NCBI RefSeq assembly: GCF_029227915.1
Contig: NC_079878.1
Span: 20,609,501 to 20,673,500, forward strand
Length of the DNA: 64,000 bases
DNA from: Hydractinia symbiolongicarpus
Taxonomy: Eukaryota; Cnidaria; Hydrozoa; Anthoathecata; Hydractiniidae
Direction: 5' to 3'
Every line of letters starts with the position of its first letter. Within the stretch, counting starts at the first letter, position 1. A program made the position numbers and the translations under genes. The notes under the pieces were generated by a model. The model searched no databases. It was given only the letters and a program-made list of their open reading frames with translations, and was not told the DNA's origin. Below are positions 12,530-26,458 of the stretch, in pieces.

Positions 12530-12760
12530 ATGGCCAGGTTGATGACGTTGTCAAAATCTCAAAAATCATTGTATATAATTATTAAAAGTATATACATAAT
12601 CTTAACAGTTTTTTTTGTATATTGGCCTGTCTTTGCTGACATGATCAAGATTTTCAAACCCTTACATCTCCTTAAACGTTTGTCAAAAGCACATGATCCC
12701 ATATCTTTTTCATCAGCTTTTCAAGCTGTACACATTACAATGAATGAACAAATTTCACCA
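12530..12760 (-). repeat. dispersed repeat family, inverted copy C
   Basis: Read on the minus strand it contains AAAGCTGATGAAAAAGATAT, CATGTGCTTTTGACAAACG, GGAGATGTAAGGGTTTGAAA and, at the end, CCATTCTGAAACAGATTC. These match in order the 10400-10690 part of copy B. It carries no credible gene. Confidence 0.5.
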
Positions 12761-12853
12761 ATTTTTTGTATATACATGCACTTGTGAGGTAAGCCAAAAA
12801 GTGTATTTTTCTTTTCTTATTTCTTCCTAAACTGAAATGGTGTAATTAAAATT

Positions 12854-13115
12854 ACCATCTCTCACTAAAAAAATAATTAAATAATTAAGTAAGGTTAATA
12901 TATAAGTGTATTTTCACTTGGTAAAATTTAAGTCATACAAATTGGACAAGAGTGCCTATGACTAGCCAGGAAATTGGTGCAAAAACCATCTCCCACCAAA
13001 AAAAAATTAAATAAGTATAAAAGGTTAGCATATAAGTGTATTTTCACTTTGTAAAATTAAAGTCATACAAATTGGATGAGAGTGCCAAATACTAGCCAGG
13101 AAATCGGTGCAAAAA
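12854..13115. repeat. tandem duplication of a 131-base unit
   Basis: Units at 12854-12984 and 12985-13115 share ATATAAGTGTATTTTCACTT, AGTCATACAAATTGGA, GAGAGTGCC or AGAGTGCC, and CTAGCCAGGAAAT.GGTGC in the same order with only scattered differences. This is a simple two-copy tandem duplication in intergenic DNA. Confidence 0.75.
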
Positions 13116-14862
13116 CCACAGGCTTTTCAGGCGAGTGCAGCATATTATTATTATTTAGAACGTTATGGGAACTTTCTAAGTGAGAAAAACACAGTTTTTG
13201 TCAAAATTGCTTCGAGTAGCAACAAGAATTGCTTGGACCAAATATGCCTTTCCAAGCAACATTAGTGTTATATTCTTAGTGCTATTAAAGTTATCAGCAG
13301 CAGGAAATTGAGCATTGTATCCCAAAAGTCCTGCACATACCTTTAAGGGAACACTAACAACAGATATACTGCAATGGTACACAAACTGGGTCTCCATTTC
13401 GAGCCTAAGAAAATAAGACCAGAGCAATAAATTGCTCCCCTGAGGTTACAATAATCCCCCTTATTGATAGGCCTTCATTTATAGAAATATTTTTATGTTG
13501 ACGGAAATACCCTGTATAAATATTTTTAATAATAATAATAATAACAAGTTGGCAAAGAGTTCTAAAAAAGGCTTTTTTTGATACAATTTGCTGGATTAAT
13601 TTATATATAGATAACAAAGTCACAAACAAAGTTACTTCAGCATTCGAATTAAGGGTTCACAATTTGCAATTTATGAACCATTTTTTGAAAGTTGTGAATC
13701 AAATTGTTAAACTATCAGTGAAAATAGCGAACTCATAAATAAGAAGCGAACTCATAAATAGAAATATATATAGTATTTTTGTTTTGTGATAACACATTTG
13801 TTAATCAAGCATGAATATATAAATATATTTGTTTTGATTTTTAAAAAACTGATCGGTTTAAAAATTGCTTTCTGTTTTTGCTGGTAATTTTTTATGAATC
13901 ACATCATTATTCTTCATAAATGACATCGTAACTCTTCAATGGAGTGTTGTACTTTGAAGGTTTTCTTTGTGTGTCCAAGTCAAGGAAATTGAAAGCACTG
14001 TGTTAAAAGTTCTGAAGTTATCAGACCAAAAGTGCAAATTCTATATAAAAAGTGGTTGACACTCGACTTACTGAAAACACGCTTATATAATAAATAAGAG
14101 AGTTATTTATATAACCGTGTTTCCAGTAAGTCGACACCCTTGTATATTTGGTTTTAAATTTCCTGTTTCATTAAGTTGAAAAACTTCTGCTGTTTTTTAT
14201 ACTAGTTTATAACACAAAGCGTTGAAATTTCCATTTTGACAAATAAAAATTTCTTATTTTGGAGACAATCTGATGTAATAGATACAATTCCGTAATGCAT
14301 GCAATAGGCTGAATTCTGGTCTATTCTAAACTAATTTTTAAGTAAAAGCATCTTTTATTCTTCAAAATCAATATTTTTCATGTGTGCACCAATTTCACCA
14401 AAATGTAAAATATTGAAACTGGTATTTGTGATTGTTCAGTCAAGCTAGCCTTTTGTTTGCTTATTTGTATTGTATATATGTACTTAAGATTTCTCTCTTA
14501 AAAACAACATATAAACACATTGTAAAAAAACTTGGTTATCTTCCCTTGACCTGCCTTTGCTGAGGGTGCTATCCAGAAATTTGAAACAGAAGCATTTAGA
14601 CCCAAATTTGGAATTTTATTAAGAATCTTTCAGAGGAGGTATACCATGATATGGTGGCCTAGAAAGAAAATTATTTCCCTTTCTCAGACACCTTAAAAGG
14701 GTCTTGATTAAATACAGAATTCATCATTGTGTAATCAATGTAATCGTTTGCAGCTGAATAGTTCCTGCTGCTGCAGCAGAAGGACACTTTTTGTTAATTA
14801 TGTCCACTTTCATGTGTACTTTTTTGTTCTTAGTACCTATTAAACTGCTGGGTTTTTTCCAT
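13116..14862. other. TRAK upstream region
   Basis: AT-rich sequence before the first recognised TRAK coding exon. It contains a hairpin (see 14057-14140) and several acceptor-like sites upstream of the start codon, for example TTGTTCTTAG at 14824-14833, which suggests that a 5' UTR exon is spliced on from further left. The minus-strand open frame at 13176-13427 shows nothing recognisable. Confidence 0.4.
14057..14140. repeat. long imperfect hairpin
   Basis: Arm one (14057-14096) runs TTGACACTCGACTTACTG then AAAACACGCTTATATAA. Arm two (14103-14140), read backwards, gives GGTGTCGACTTACTGG then AAACACGGTTATATAAA. The arms are separated by only a few bases, so the unit is nearly a complete palindrome of about 84 bases. 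It may be a very short MITE or a foldback end. Confidence 0.55.
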
Positions 14863-17800
14863 ATGGAAGAACCTTTGTGCAATGAGGATAATGTTCTTGT
14901 TGCACCTGGAGATGCTGCTATTGACAGTTCCACTTATTTAAAGGAAGAAACGTTTAGTAGCAACGATATTGTGGAAAGATACGACGATGATGCTCCACAA
15001 GTCGAGCACTACAGTGAAGTTGGTTCTGAGAGTGGAGTTGAACCAGATTATACAGAATGGATATTTGATGATGCTGCTAGTGAGGCTGGTGTTATGTTTG
15101 ATTTAAGTAATGAGCAGGCTATGGCAACCCTTAAATACTTTAGTAAGTTTAATTTTAAACAAGGATTTTACTTAAGTCAATTATGTTGCTGCAATATAAA
15201 CATGTTTTTTTTATTTTTACCAAGTTTCTATTTTATTACAAAACATTATCTTAAGAGCTCAGTAGTTTCATTATCCAAACTTTTTAACAAAAATCCAACA
15301 GGAAGTAGAATGTAAAGGATGTTTTGAACCTTATTTGGTGTAAAAAAGTTGGCAACATAATAATCAAGAATTGTACACTTCCGTATGGTGAACAAAATTC
15401 AGTAAACTATTGTGTAGTTGAATACAGCCTTCCTCTAAACTAAATAAAAAGTTGTGTGATTTGATTTCAAAACAACACTGTAATCACAATAAGGATTTTA
15501 AGTTTTGTTTTTTAAATAAAAACATCGAGTGTTGGCTTTTACAATAGAAAATTGTTTAATTTGGTTTTATATAATTACATCCTTGGCTCATGACCAGACT
15601 AGTTATTGGGTATTTCCTACATATTTCTTGTTCCATTTCTGTTCAATTGCTTTCAAAATTGTTTTGTTTCTTGACCACCAGAGGTGCTTTTTCCATATTG
15701 TCCACCGGAGGTGTTTTTCCATATAAACAATTGTTAAAATAATTAAACCTTTTATGCCAAATCTAACGTATTAAATTATATTTTAAAAAGTATATTCAAA
15801 TATGGTGTTGTTTAATGCTTCTTGATACGTTTAATATGTGCACTAATAGGCTTTGAATGGAAGATTCTTGACAATGTAATAAAGACATTCAGATCAGCCC
15901 ATGTTTTGCATGGTTTTTTTTAAGAACACAACACCCTGCATGATTTTGACTCTTCATTTTAATTAAACTGCTAAAAAATTTTGTTAACCTCTTTGACTTC
16001 CTGTTTCTTCCTTTGTTCCCCAAAGCAGTTTACCATAGAAGGGCTAGCTAAGATACTTGCGATTGCTATGTCCAACACATATAACTGTAAATTTTGGTTT
16101 TGATGAATTCCAGGTTGATTAATTCAAGATGCTGTCATTTAAAAATAGACCCTTATACTGCTGTTGCAATGGTCTTATGCTGCTTGCGCTACATAGCCGT
16201 AATTCTGTGTAGACTTGTGGAATAACTTGGGAGAATGATCTCATTTCAATCAATAATGTTGCAAAGGGCAAACGAGATCAATGTAAAAAGCTGTATTTCT
16301 CCTAAGCTATTTGAGCCCACACTACTAAAAATTTGGTACATATGCAGAGCTTTAAATTTTGTTGGAAATTATGTCTGACAGTATCTTTTTTCAGTCAGTC
16401 ATGCTCATTTTGGTTTATTTAAGAAAAGGTTTAAAATGGTATAGATTTTACAAGTTTAACACAACAAACAAATATTTATCCCATTTCATAGGATTTATAG
16501 TTTTTGTGTGTGTGTGAGGTTGTGAAAGTTTTTTTTGAAGAGATAAAAGTATTAAATCAATTCCTTTACCCCTGTACACTACACGGGGGTTACTGTACCA
16601 GTGTGTAAAACAAACGACCTTCCAGCAATTTGTACGACCAGAAATTCCAACCTGTAAACGAGCAAGTCATGATTATTGCCTTTAATTAAACTTTGTTACT
16701 ACGAACGTGACATCAAAAATAACAGTAAAAGTTGGTCAATACTTCTGAAATTGGTAAAAATTGTTTGCCAATGCCCTTGTGTCGACCTATCCAGGAAATT
16801 GCCTTATTTTCACTCCCACAAGTACAGTTTTTTTCCACAACTTAGCAAAAGTCAACAAATTTTATACCTACATGACATGGTAACACAAGTAGCAAGACAC
16901 CAATGCGGTATAAAAAGTAACCTATATTACAAAGCTTACCCTGCGTTTGTTTGTTTTTCTACTAGCTTAATATGGTAGCTGCAAGAAAATACCTGTGGAT
17001 ATTTTCTTGGGTTATGGACTAGTCATGCGGGTGCACTGTTCTCCTATCACAAGGAGAAATATTTTCAAACCTGCTAACCAAAAATACGTTTTTGTTCTAA
17101 CTTAACATTTTTTACTCGTAATACCTTTCATGTATTTTGCATATTAATGCAGGTGGTCAGCTTAAAATTATTATACTCTTATCACAGTATCACTTTCATC
17201 ATGACTGTGTTTCATAGTGTGATAGAGTATTTAAAAGACATATCTGTATGGTTTTTTAGTTTTATATCTTTTATTGTACTTTAAATCTCTTTTGCAGAAC
17301 CATTAAATCTCTGCTAGGAATGATGTTTTCCTGATAAACCAATAAGTTTGTTTAAAAATGGCTCCTTTTTTACTGAAAGACAATATGTCATCAAGACAAA
17401 CGTTTAAATAAAAAATAAAATTCTGTGAAAAAAATAACTTAAAAATGAGGCTTTTTTGTAAGCAAGAATTTAGTGTGATATTCAGAAAAGTCTTGTGTTT
17501 TTTAATGTAAAAATATGCCAGATCTTTTATTTATTTTTAATAGTTCAAGAAGCAAGTACAGTTAAAAGTTAAAAGCGAAATTCCTAAAGCTGTTAATGCT
17601 TATCTACATTCCTGGCCTTATGTTTTAGACAAACCCTCTTCTGGTTTCTCACAAACAGCTTTTTTGCAACAACATGTGTAACATTTTTTGTAAATTAGCT
17701 TGCTGGTTTAAAATATTTATATGAGTGGTAAAATAAAATTCATTTAGTATTTGAATGGTAATCTATTCATTAAATTTTAATAAACCTTTTTCATAAATGT

Positions 17801-20800
17801 TTTATCTCAAAAATAAAGAAAACTATATATTTTTTATTTTTCCAACTTGGGAGTACAAAGCACCTGCAGTCTAACATACTTTTTAGTTTGTGTGTACTTC
17901 ATAGCAATGTCTCAAATTTGTATTGTTATAATGAAATCGGACAACCTTAAAGTGTATATTTAGTTACACTGTTTCGGAAGAAAAAAAAATGAAAACATTT
18001 TAACTTTAAGTAAAGCTTAAAACCTTTGTCAAATTTTGTAAATCAAATTTTTTATTTAAGTGGTTTATAGATACATCGTATCATAAGTGTTGTGATAATA
18101 ACAAATATACCAGAGTTTTAATGAATTACTGGTGGATTAGTACTAGAACTGCTCATCAGGAGTTATTTCATATGTCATTTTGAAAAATTAAAATTAATTA
18201 TTAAAATTATGTAAATACCTTCAGTTGATACGTTGTATGTTCTGATTGATGAAAAATGGTTGTTACTTTTTGTGCGATGGATACGTTTGAAAGAATTCTC
18301 ACACCAAGTCCCTTCCATTTGAATTGTGAAGAATTGCATCTGCTAGTTCAGGATATGTGTATGTAGACATACTGTTCAGAGAAAGATGATACCGATGCGT
18401 ACTAAAATTTGAATTTAGAAATTCGAACACTGCTTAGTTTTTAAATATTTTTACCATTTTGTAGAAACATATTTAATGGGAGTTTGAAAAAAAAATCCTT
18501 ATATCTTTTGTAAGAGGTTACTAAATCAGGTCTACTTGTTCACTTTGAGATCTAATAAAAATATATTGAATACATTGCCATCATGCAATATGAATTTGTT
18601 AATAAATAATTAGTTAGAAATAATAATTAAAAATGATAAGTGTTAACTACCTTGTAAGTGTGTTATATTTTTAATTTTAGCGTCCACTGCTGACCGAACA
18701 AATATGATGACCAAATTCCATAGCAATGATTTAGATCTCATATCGCAGGTGTTAAATGATGTAAGTAAGATTTGATTTGCATTGTAGAACGTGTTGTGAA
18801 TGTTTATGCTTAGTCAGCAGTACAGATGTTTGGAACAGATTTTAGGTGGATTAGTGGTTCTTTTACAATTTTTTCTTTTTACAAATTAAGCATTTGTTAG
18901 CTTTATGGTGTCCGATTGACTGATGCTGTTTTTGTACTTAAGCTATTCAACAAATTTAAAGTTTTCATACAGTTGCCATAAAAAGGAATTTTAAAGTTTG
19001 TTTACATTTGCAATATAATTTTTTGACTACATTTTTTTGACGTGTTTTGTTGTAATTAAAAGTATATCTTTCTAATCTGCAATTGAGCTCTCCAATTTTG
19101 TTATTCAGCACTGCCTCAATCCTCATTTTTTTTTAAACTTACTAAAATCATTTGCGAGTGTGTCACATGGCAGAGTGAGTCTTGTCAAATATTCTTATTG
19201 AAAGAATAACTTTTTTTTGTAAGGTCATATTTGAAATATTGTTTTGTATTTTTTCCTGGCTTAAACGTTCTCTGTTCCTATTTTGAAAACAATATTTAAC
19301 TCTAGATTTGATAACAATTTATGTTGACACATCTGTATGTCCATTCTCCACAGAGAATACTTCAACCTAATCTAACCTCATTATTATTAATCCATGCTCA
19401 CTAGAACGGCAAGCTGCAGATAAAGCCACTACACTGTTCATCTTTTAAAAACAAGTTCTCACTAACGGTGGGACTTAAAAACAACAGTAAAAAAAGTTGA
19501 AGAAAAATAAAGTTTTTAAAATCTATGTGAAAACAAACACAACTAGAACCTCTTACAGAAAACAAATTTTGGCTGAAATCTAATTTCAAAGTTGAAAAAA
19601 CTGGCATTGGATAATAATTTCGTAGTTCGCAATATCATTCAAATTTATGCAGACAAATTTATCTGACTTCAATCTCGTTACTACACCACAGTTTTCAAAA
19701 ACTGCTAGAAAACCAAACAATATATATACCAAATCTTGGTATATATAAGATGGAGGATTTTGAAATTGAAATATTTTTTGTTAGTCTCAGTGTTTATGCT
19801 ATTGGGTATTAAAGTTTAATTCTTGTCAATGTTTGAAGAACAGTTAATCTGATACCAATGTTCTTTTATGCAGAAGGAGAAAGACCTTGAGCTTGCTGCT
19901 AAAATTGGCCAGGTAAGAATTACCATACCTTCTGAAGTCAGCCATTAAATCAAAATCTTCGTTTTTAGTTGAAGGACTATATCTTTGTTTTTTTGTAGTC
20001 ATTGCTGCAAAGGAATAAGAGCCTCATGTTGAAGATTGAGAAGATGGAAGAATACCTTAACCAAACCATGGATAATGTATGTGTATTTTTTATTTATTTT
20101 TGTTGTTGTTGTTTTACAACTGTTGAAGTTCGATGATTATACGACTTGTCTCTTACAGGAGCAACAACTAAAGTTTGATTTGCAGCAAAAGAATGAATTA
20201 GTGAAAATGTATTGGGAAGATGGTGAAGAGAGAAGCATTAGTTCTGTAGGCTCACAAGGGTAGGTACACTGTCTTCTTGTTGTCCTGTCGAGGCTGTGAT
20301 TTTTTTTTTCAATCGTTTATCCAATGCAGACCAGAAGATAGTCCCTAATTAAACTATTTTCTTTCTATATTCCACCTTTATTTGAATTAGTCAATTCCGC
20401 TTGTTAATGTTCACATCGCACCTCGGACTTGTAGCATCATAGTTTTTATCTATAAACTCATAAGTGTTTAATGAGGTTTATGTCAGCATGCTGCAAATAT
20501 TTGGCATAGCATTTTGAGTATAGTTTAGGAAATGACATAAAATTGACCTTCGTCTGACCAAATTTAACTAGGATTGTAGTTATCTTTTATAGTCAGATTG
20601 TAGTGTAGCTAGAAAAGCGGTCACAAGATGTCGGGGAGTGCGTCAATTGGAATTCCACTCTTTACAAAAATTTGTGTAATATTTAGGAGATGGCACACGT
20701 CAATAGATAACAAAATTACCATTATGGTAGTTCAGAGAGTTTTAACTGTTTGTGAGTACATTGTCAGAGTATTTTGTTTGCAACGTGTTGTATGTTTGGT

Positions 20801-23800
20801 TGTATCTAGGGACGCTTGTGACGACGAGGATATGATGCGTTTGACGAAAAGATGTCGGGACCTTGAAAAAGAGAATCATGATTTATTTACAGAGGTAAGC
20901 TGGTCAAATAAAATAGATTTCCTGATCACGTGACTACAAACTAAAGTTTAAAATGACCAGTTGCTTATGTGTTTTTTTTACCAGGCATTGGATATTCGGC
21001 AGCTCACAAATGACATTGAAGATAAAGAGGAAGGATTGGTGTTTGACTGCATCCAACAACTATGTATGACGACCTTATGTGTTTTTTATTGTTCCAAATC
21101 TTCCGGAATACGAAAATATTATGAAAGTTTTTTACGGAAACGGAAAAGTGTGTTTGATAATAGAAACTCATGATAATTTGCTATTTGCTGTTTATACGCT
21201 CTGAAAACAAATGCATATTGTAAATATAATTTCCCAGGGTTTATTTTTCGCAATCTAGTAAGTGCAGCGCCAGTACGCATATATTAAAAAGCAAGAAAGA
21301 AGCTCTGGGGACGTGATATAATTTTACTTGAGGAACTTATTAAAGTTCTCTTCATAATTTGTCATGGAGTATGATGTAATATTTTTCTTGCAAACATAGG
21401 GACCTGCTATTAAAAAGCTTCTTAAAACATATGGCTGTAGTTTTCACTTCTACAGACTTCGTGTCACATGTTTATAATAGAAAATTATGATTTTTTCAGC
21501 TGAAGCGAAAACACAAATCACGACATTGACTGACGAGATTGCTGAAAAGTTTGAAGACAACCTTCAACAGCAAGAAGAAATCACCCAGCTTATAAATATG
21601 GTTGTGGAGTTGCAAAAGAAACAGAAACAGGTCTTTTTTTAAGATTCAAAAATTTCCCAGATGAGCGTCACTGATTCGGGTTGATATAATTCTGTTGCAC
21701 TTCATTATTCGAAACCAAAAACTTAAACATTTGTAATGAGTATTATTAAAGCTGAAAAAAAATTTGACAGATCGAAATTTCGGTTTGTTTTGTCCAAATA
21801 ATGACACGTTCAAACTGCTTCCTGTCTTATTTCCTGCTGATTTTTTTTATGCAGCAGTAATTTGTTTTCAAAATGTACTGCTTAAAGTTTAAAGTTTGTC
21901 TGCCCAAATTTTGGAATTTATGTATATACGAATTTTTGCTTTCTTTTTCCACACACCAAAGTGAGTGAAACGTTTGTCTTAAAATTCTTTTCTATACCTT
22001 TAGCTGAGTGCTGAAAATGAATTGTTACAGAATCAGCTGCAAGAATCAAATGAAAATCAAGACAACTTGAAAGAGCAGGTATGTTCGATATGCTGTTTGT
22101 GAATTGTTATGTTTATACTTATTTGTTTTTATGGATTTATTTTTTTCTTTCTAGCTAATCGAGATGCAGAAAAAGTTTCGCGAGACGTATGAAATGTTAC
22201 AAGAAAATCAGGAAGAAATGAAAAATTTAAAATCGCGATTAGAGTAAGTTGACAGCCGTCGTTAAACGCATCGTGTGTGCACGATGCGTTTGACCACGGA
22301 ATAAGGAATAAGGAAAAATTGAATATAAGGAATATAAGAAACTTACTTCTAATTGAATATTATCTCCTCCAGTATGCAGTTTGAGTGGTTTCCAATTCTA
22401 TCGCAATGTGATCTGAAGGCGCTTTGAATAAGAAGGTACCATTCAAAACCTTTACGAGGAGAATTTGAAGCAGTGTCTATACATTCCAAGCAGTGTCCAG
22501 CATTCTGTCTTCAACGTAATGTTTGATCTCTTTTTTTTTTAGCTCATCAGGCAATCCGTCTGAATGGTTAAACGATTCATCCAACTCCCTCTCATTACAG
22601 GTATTGTAACTATGTTGATAATTTTATTTAAAACCCATCTGATATGTTTAAACCAATCATATACCTACCTTAGGATTCGTTAGCCAATGAAATAGAGGAA
22701 TTTGTGAGAAGAGATTTGACAATTCATCAAGAAAAGAAGTATGGTTTCTTTCAATCTTCACCTGTTAATTTTATAACCTTTTAGTCATGAAATTCCCTCT
22801 AAATGATTAAATTTTATTCCAGGCTTCAAAACAAGAAAGTTTTGGACAATGTTCGGATGTTGAACAACAGGGAGACATTCTCCATATCAACTTCTGGTCG
22901 CACTTCCCCTGCTTCAAACTGGAGTTTTGCATCAGACGAACGCTCTGAAGCGGCGTCTACTTTTAGTTTCGATGGTGAGTAACGGAAATTGGATTGACTT
23001 TATATTTTTACTATCTAACATACCCACGTCCTTTTATTCAAATTTCGTTTACGTTGGTGTCCTTTTAATCTATCGCGAGTATAAAATCGAGTGATACACT
23101 GCTGGGGGTATGCACTGTTTGTTTTCTATAAAAGAATTAAATTATCAATTTGAGCCTCTCGTTTCTCTAGTAAGGTATATGTTCGCCTATATAACGAATT
23201 CTTGAAATTTAAATAATTAGACTTGCCACAAGGTGAGTTCTGGTGTATTCTATTTGGATTAGGAAACGGAACATGTTCCGAAATGCGTGAATACACAAGT
23301 TTTGTATCTTTTATGGGACCTCTATTTAATCTGATAGATCCCAAATGATTTCAGTCTGAAGATATTGTGTAAATAGTGCAATGGTAGTAAATTTTTCCAG
23401 TGGAAATATTTTATAAATTTATTCATGTTATTACACAGAAGGAAGTCGTCCTCGGAAACCTGTGAAGAAGCTGCAGATTGTGAAACCAATGGAAGGTAAC
23501 CGTCTACTTCTCATGCTGTCTACAAGATCAGGAAACCAGGGAAAGTCAGGGAATTGACATACCTTAAGGAAACAGGAAATAGTATAAGGAAAAAAATCAG
23601 GATAAGATCTAGCCTCATTTTGTGATATACTTACCCGCTTTGTGATGTACATTGTTAGGTAATAAAAATGACATGACCTATTGTTTTTTTAGGTTCTGAC
23701 ACTTTAAGCAAATGGCATCACCTTGCTTCGCAAAACGTTCGAGGTGGCTTGCACATCTCAGAGCGTGACACTTCTCCTTTGAAGAGTGAAAAAGGGTTGG

Positions 23801-24900
23801 ATGTTTCATTAGATGATGATCGTTCCACTGTCATTGGCGAGGGAAAGTCTTTGCCGAAAGCTCACTTAATAATAGACAGCTCAACAGATGATGAGCAACT
23901 GGTGACAGTACGTAGGCCTCCACCACGGACGTTAAAACAAAGCACGCCTAACGGTGGAAGTAAAACGACTGACTTATTGAACTTGCTTGGAACTCCCGCT
24001 GAAAAGAAACGGACTATAATTACAAGGAGTTCATCCGCGTTAAATTCTTTGAGACAGGGGAGAAAGCTACTGAAAAGTCAAGGTAGTGATGCTAAATCAA
24101 AATCCGAGGTCATTGGTATGATTGCAAACGCCATGAGTAAGGTGAACGTTGAAGCGCAAACGGAGCAAAGGATACTCTCCTCCTTATCACAACACGACGG
24201 ACGAGGGAGAGCGTTAAGTTTATCCAAATCTCCTGAGTATAAAGATTACGTTGACATGCCCAATGTATCCAGAGTGTTGGAAAAAGCGGCAAGTTCAAAA
24301 CAAATCGAAGAGGAAGACGTAACGCCTGTTGTTTCCGATTCGGAACCAACGGAATATCGTAAGTCCATACTCCCAGAAAAAGAGCTTGATAGTATTACCG
24401 GGCCATTAGGATTATTAAACCGGGCGGACCCGATCGATACGAACGATAATATAATGAATCGATTATATCGTTTATCTGGTCACAGTACAAACGCGCCTCA
24501 ACCAAGAAGTGAAGAGAACAAACCGATAAAGATAACGACGTCTGCGACAGAAAAAATCGAAACGACGACAATGAAACGAAACAAGAGTAGTGGTTCGCTT
24601 GTTGATATGATGATGAACAACAAAATTCAAGCTAGACCATTCGGCCTTTCAAATTTAGTAAGCACTTCAAGTGCAGACAATTTTGTTAATGATACGAATA
24701 GTGTGTCCAATTTAAAGGACAATGTAACATCCAGGAGTGTCGAAGGAGGTTCGGACAACATTGTTTTAGATGAGGATTTGCTTAAGAGAACTTCAAAGTC
24801 AATGGAAGCAGGACTGGATACAGCAAAAAGGACAGAAAGTTCAGCAAGTAGTTCAGGTTACAGTAGCGGTTTCTTTTCGTTTCTTGGAAAGTTTACTTAA
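14863..24900 (+). CDS. TRAK: Trafficking kinesin-binding protein (TRAK/Milton)
   Basis: Fifteen coding exons: 14863-15142, 18681-18760, 19874-19912, 19999-20076, 20159-20259, 20810-20894, 20985-21063, 21500-21630, 22004-22078, 22155-22243, 22543-22600, 22674-22738, 22823-22974, 23439-23495 and 23693-24900. Phases are continuous and the product is about 858 aa. Recognition rests on the HAP1_N/Milton coiled coil (about residues 85-390): LSNEQAMATLKYF, KDLELAAKIGQSLLQRNKSL, QQQEEITQLINMVVELQKK and SLANEIEEFVRRDL. C-terminal to it come a Ser-rich Milton-type segment and GSDTLSKWHHLASQNVRGGL (about 456-475). TRAK proteins couple kinesin-1 and dynein to Miro on mitochondria. The last exon codes 401 residues of low-complexity, Ser/Asp-rich tail ending SSGYSSGFFSFLGKFT. 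Intron 1 is 3.5 kb. The donor after exon 8 (CAG|GTCTTT) is weak. The start Met was chosen at MEEPLC; an open extension upstream is likely UTR or intron. Confidence 0.93.
15143..18680 (+). other. TRAK intron 1, no gene seen
   Basis: A 3.5 kb intron bounded by GTAAGT and a pyrimidine-rich TTTTAATTTTAG. It is AT-rich with short open frames only. I see no nested gene, RNA gene or clear repeat. Confidence 0.6.
19720..19748. repeat. short palindrome in TRAK intron 2
   Basis: TATATATACCAA and TTGGTATATATA are separated by four bases, so the site can form a small AT-rich hairpin. No function can be assigned. Confidence 0.6.
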
Positions 24901-26458
24901 CAGCGAATTACCATTTCGACACGCTACTTGATTTGCAGAATGACTTGCCTCGTATAGCCATACGGTGCGTGAAACGTTTTTGTTTACACGCTCTATCTTG
25001 TATAATCACAGATCCTAACGAAATTATGAAGCAAGCATATTTTCCCATTCACAGGAGTAGAACGGTATGTTGATCTCAGAAAAACAAGTTCGTTATATTT
25101 CGAAGGTTTACTATAATTGTAAATTTTAATTTTGACCCTAAAAAGTATTTATATACCATGTTCAATATTTTTATAACAATACACTTGTGTATATACTGTC
25201 TATAGAAAATGGAAAACTGTTTTTTTTTTGTCATTACCAACAGTCCTTCCTGATTTTTTTTTTTTTTGTTTACACGGTGAATTCAGCGTCTGACTATTTT
25301 AGGATTAGAAATTTTAGCAGCCATAAGTATCGTGCAAGTGTTTTTTAGGTATTTTCTTTCGGAATTTGAACCCGAGATCTAAAATTAGGAAGTGTTGAAT
25401 CTGTGCATTGTTGGTTTGGTTTGACAAAATAGCACAAAAGTTTGATTTTTTGAACAGCAACAATATTTGAAGTTACTTACGAAATGAAGCGTTTTTGCAG
25501 CAATGCAACATGATTCTGGTCGCAAAAATTAATTTAACCCCTTACACTTCTTTGTACGCAAAAAAACATTTTTGACACGAGCGAAAAAAAATTCTACTGA
25601 ATTAAACAGCGTTAAAAGAACTATCCATTGTCTGTAGTCTTTTCTATTTGGGAGCATATCGTGTTTACGTGCCTCTTTGTGATTCGCGAGAAGAAATTAG
25701 CGAACAAAAACTTTATTTCCGGACAGGAAAAAGTCTTTGGCGTAAATAAATTTTCCGATCACTGCTCATAACTTACTTAGTTCGTGCACTGGAACTTCGT
25801 TTAAGTAGCATCTGTCTTTAGCACGCAATATCGCTAAAAAAATTATGAGCAACTTAGGGTTTAAATATTTTTTAAAATGAAGCAAGATCTGAGCCTAAAA
25901 TCTGAATTCGAAAATAAAACTAATTGCTCAAAGGTATTATAAGAGCATCTAAATTTTATTTAAAAGCCCGAAATTTTTTTGTGGGGAAATTAAATCCACA
26001 AACAAGATGATTCTCGTGAAATACGATATCACCAAAATGTTTTTGGTAAAAATATTGTTAAGAAGGCGATTTCACAAATAAGATCACAAAATTTAAAAAG
26101 TGGAAAAATAACATCGAACATAACATCGAATTTTTTTCCTTCAGAAAACAAATTCGTTCTTAGTTCACTTGAAATAACGTCGGGCCAGAAATTTAACAGA
26201 AATATTTTCAACACAAATTTCAAAAGGCTTCGGACTTGAGTCATTCAATTTTTTAGCTCATTAACATTTGCTGGGGCTGGCTATAAGAACACATAATCCG
26301 TAATAGAATACTGAATGGGGCCAAAAATACAACGCAAGATATAAGAATTATTCCTTTTCGTCACTAAAATGTAAAAATATGGTGTAAAACAACGAATACA
26401 GTCAAGGGCTAGGCTCTTGTTTCACGACGAACAATAACACAAAATAACATGTAACATT
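24901..26458. other. convergent TRAK/La 3' region
   Basis: The stop codons of TRAK (plus) and La (minus) face each other across 1.56 kb, so this region must hold both 3' UTRs. AATAAA occurs on the plus strand at 25745-25750 and 25913-25918, rather far from the TRAK stop. The minus-strand open frame at 26029-26244 shows no family features. Confidence 0.5.

Noticed and set aside
14791-14862. N-terminal extension of TRAK with a hydrophobic leader (MSTFMCTFLFLVPIKLLGFF)
   Set aside because: TRAK is cytosolic and an acceptor-like TTGTTCTTAG cuts this frame at 14833, so it is more likely intron and 5' UTR.
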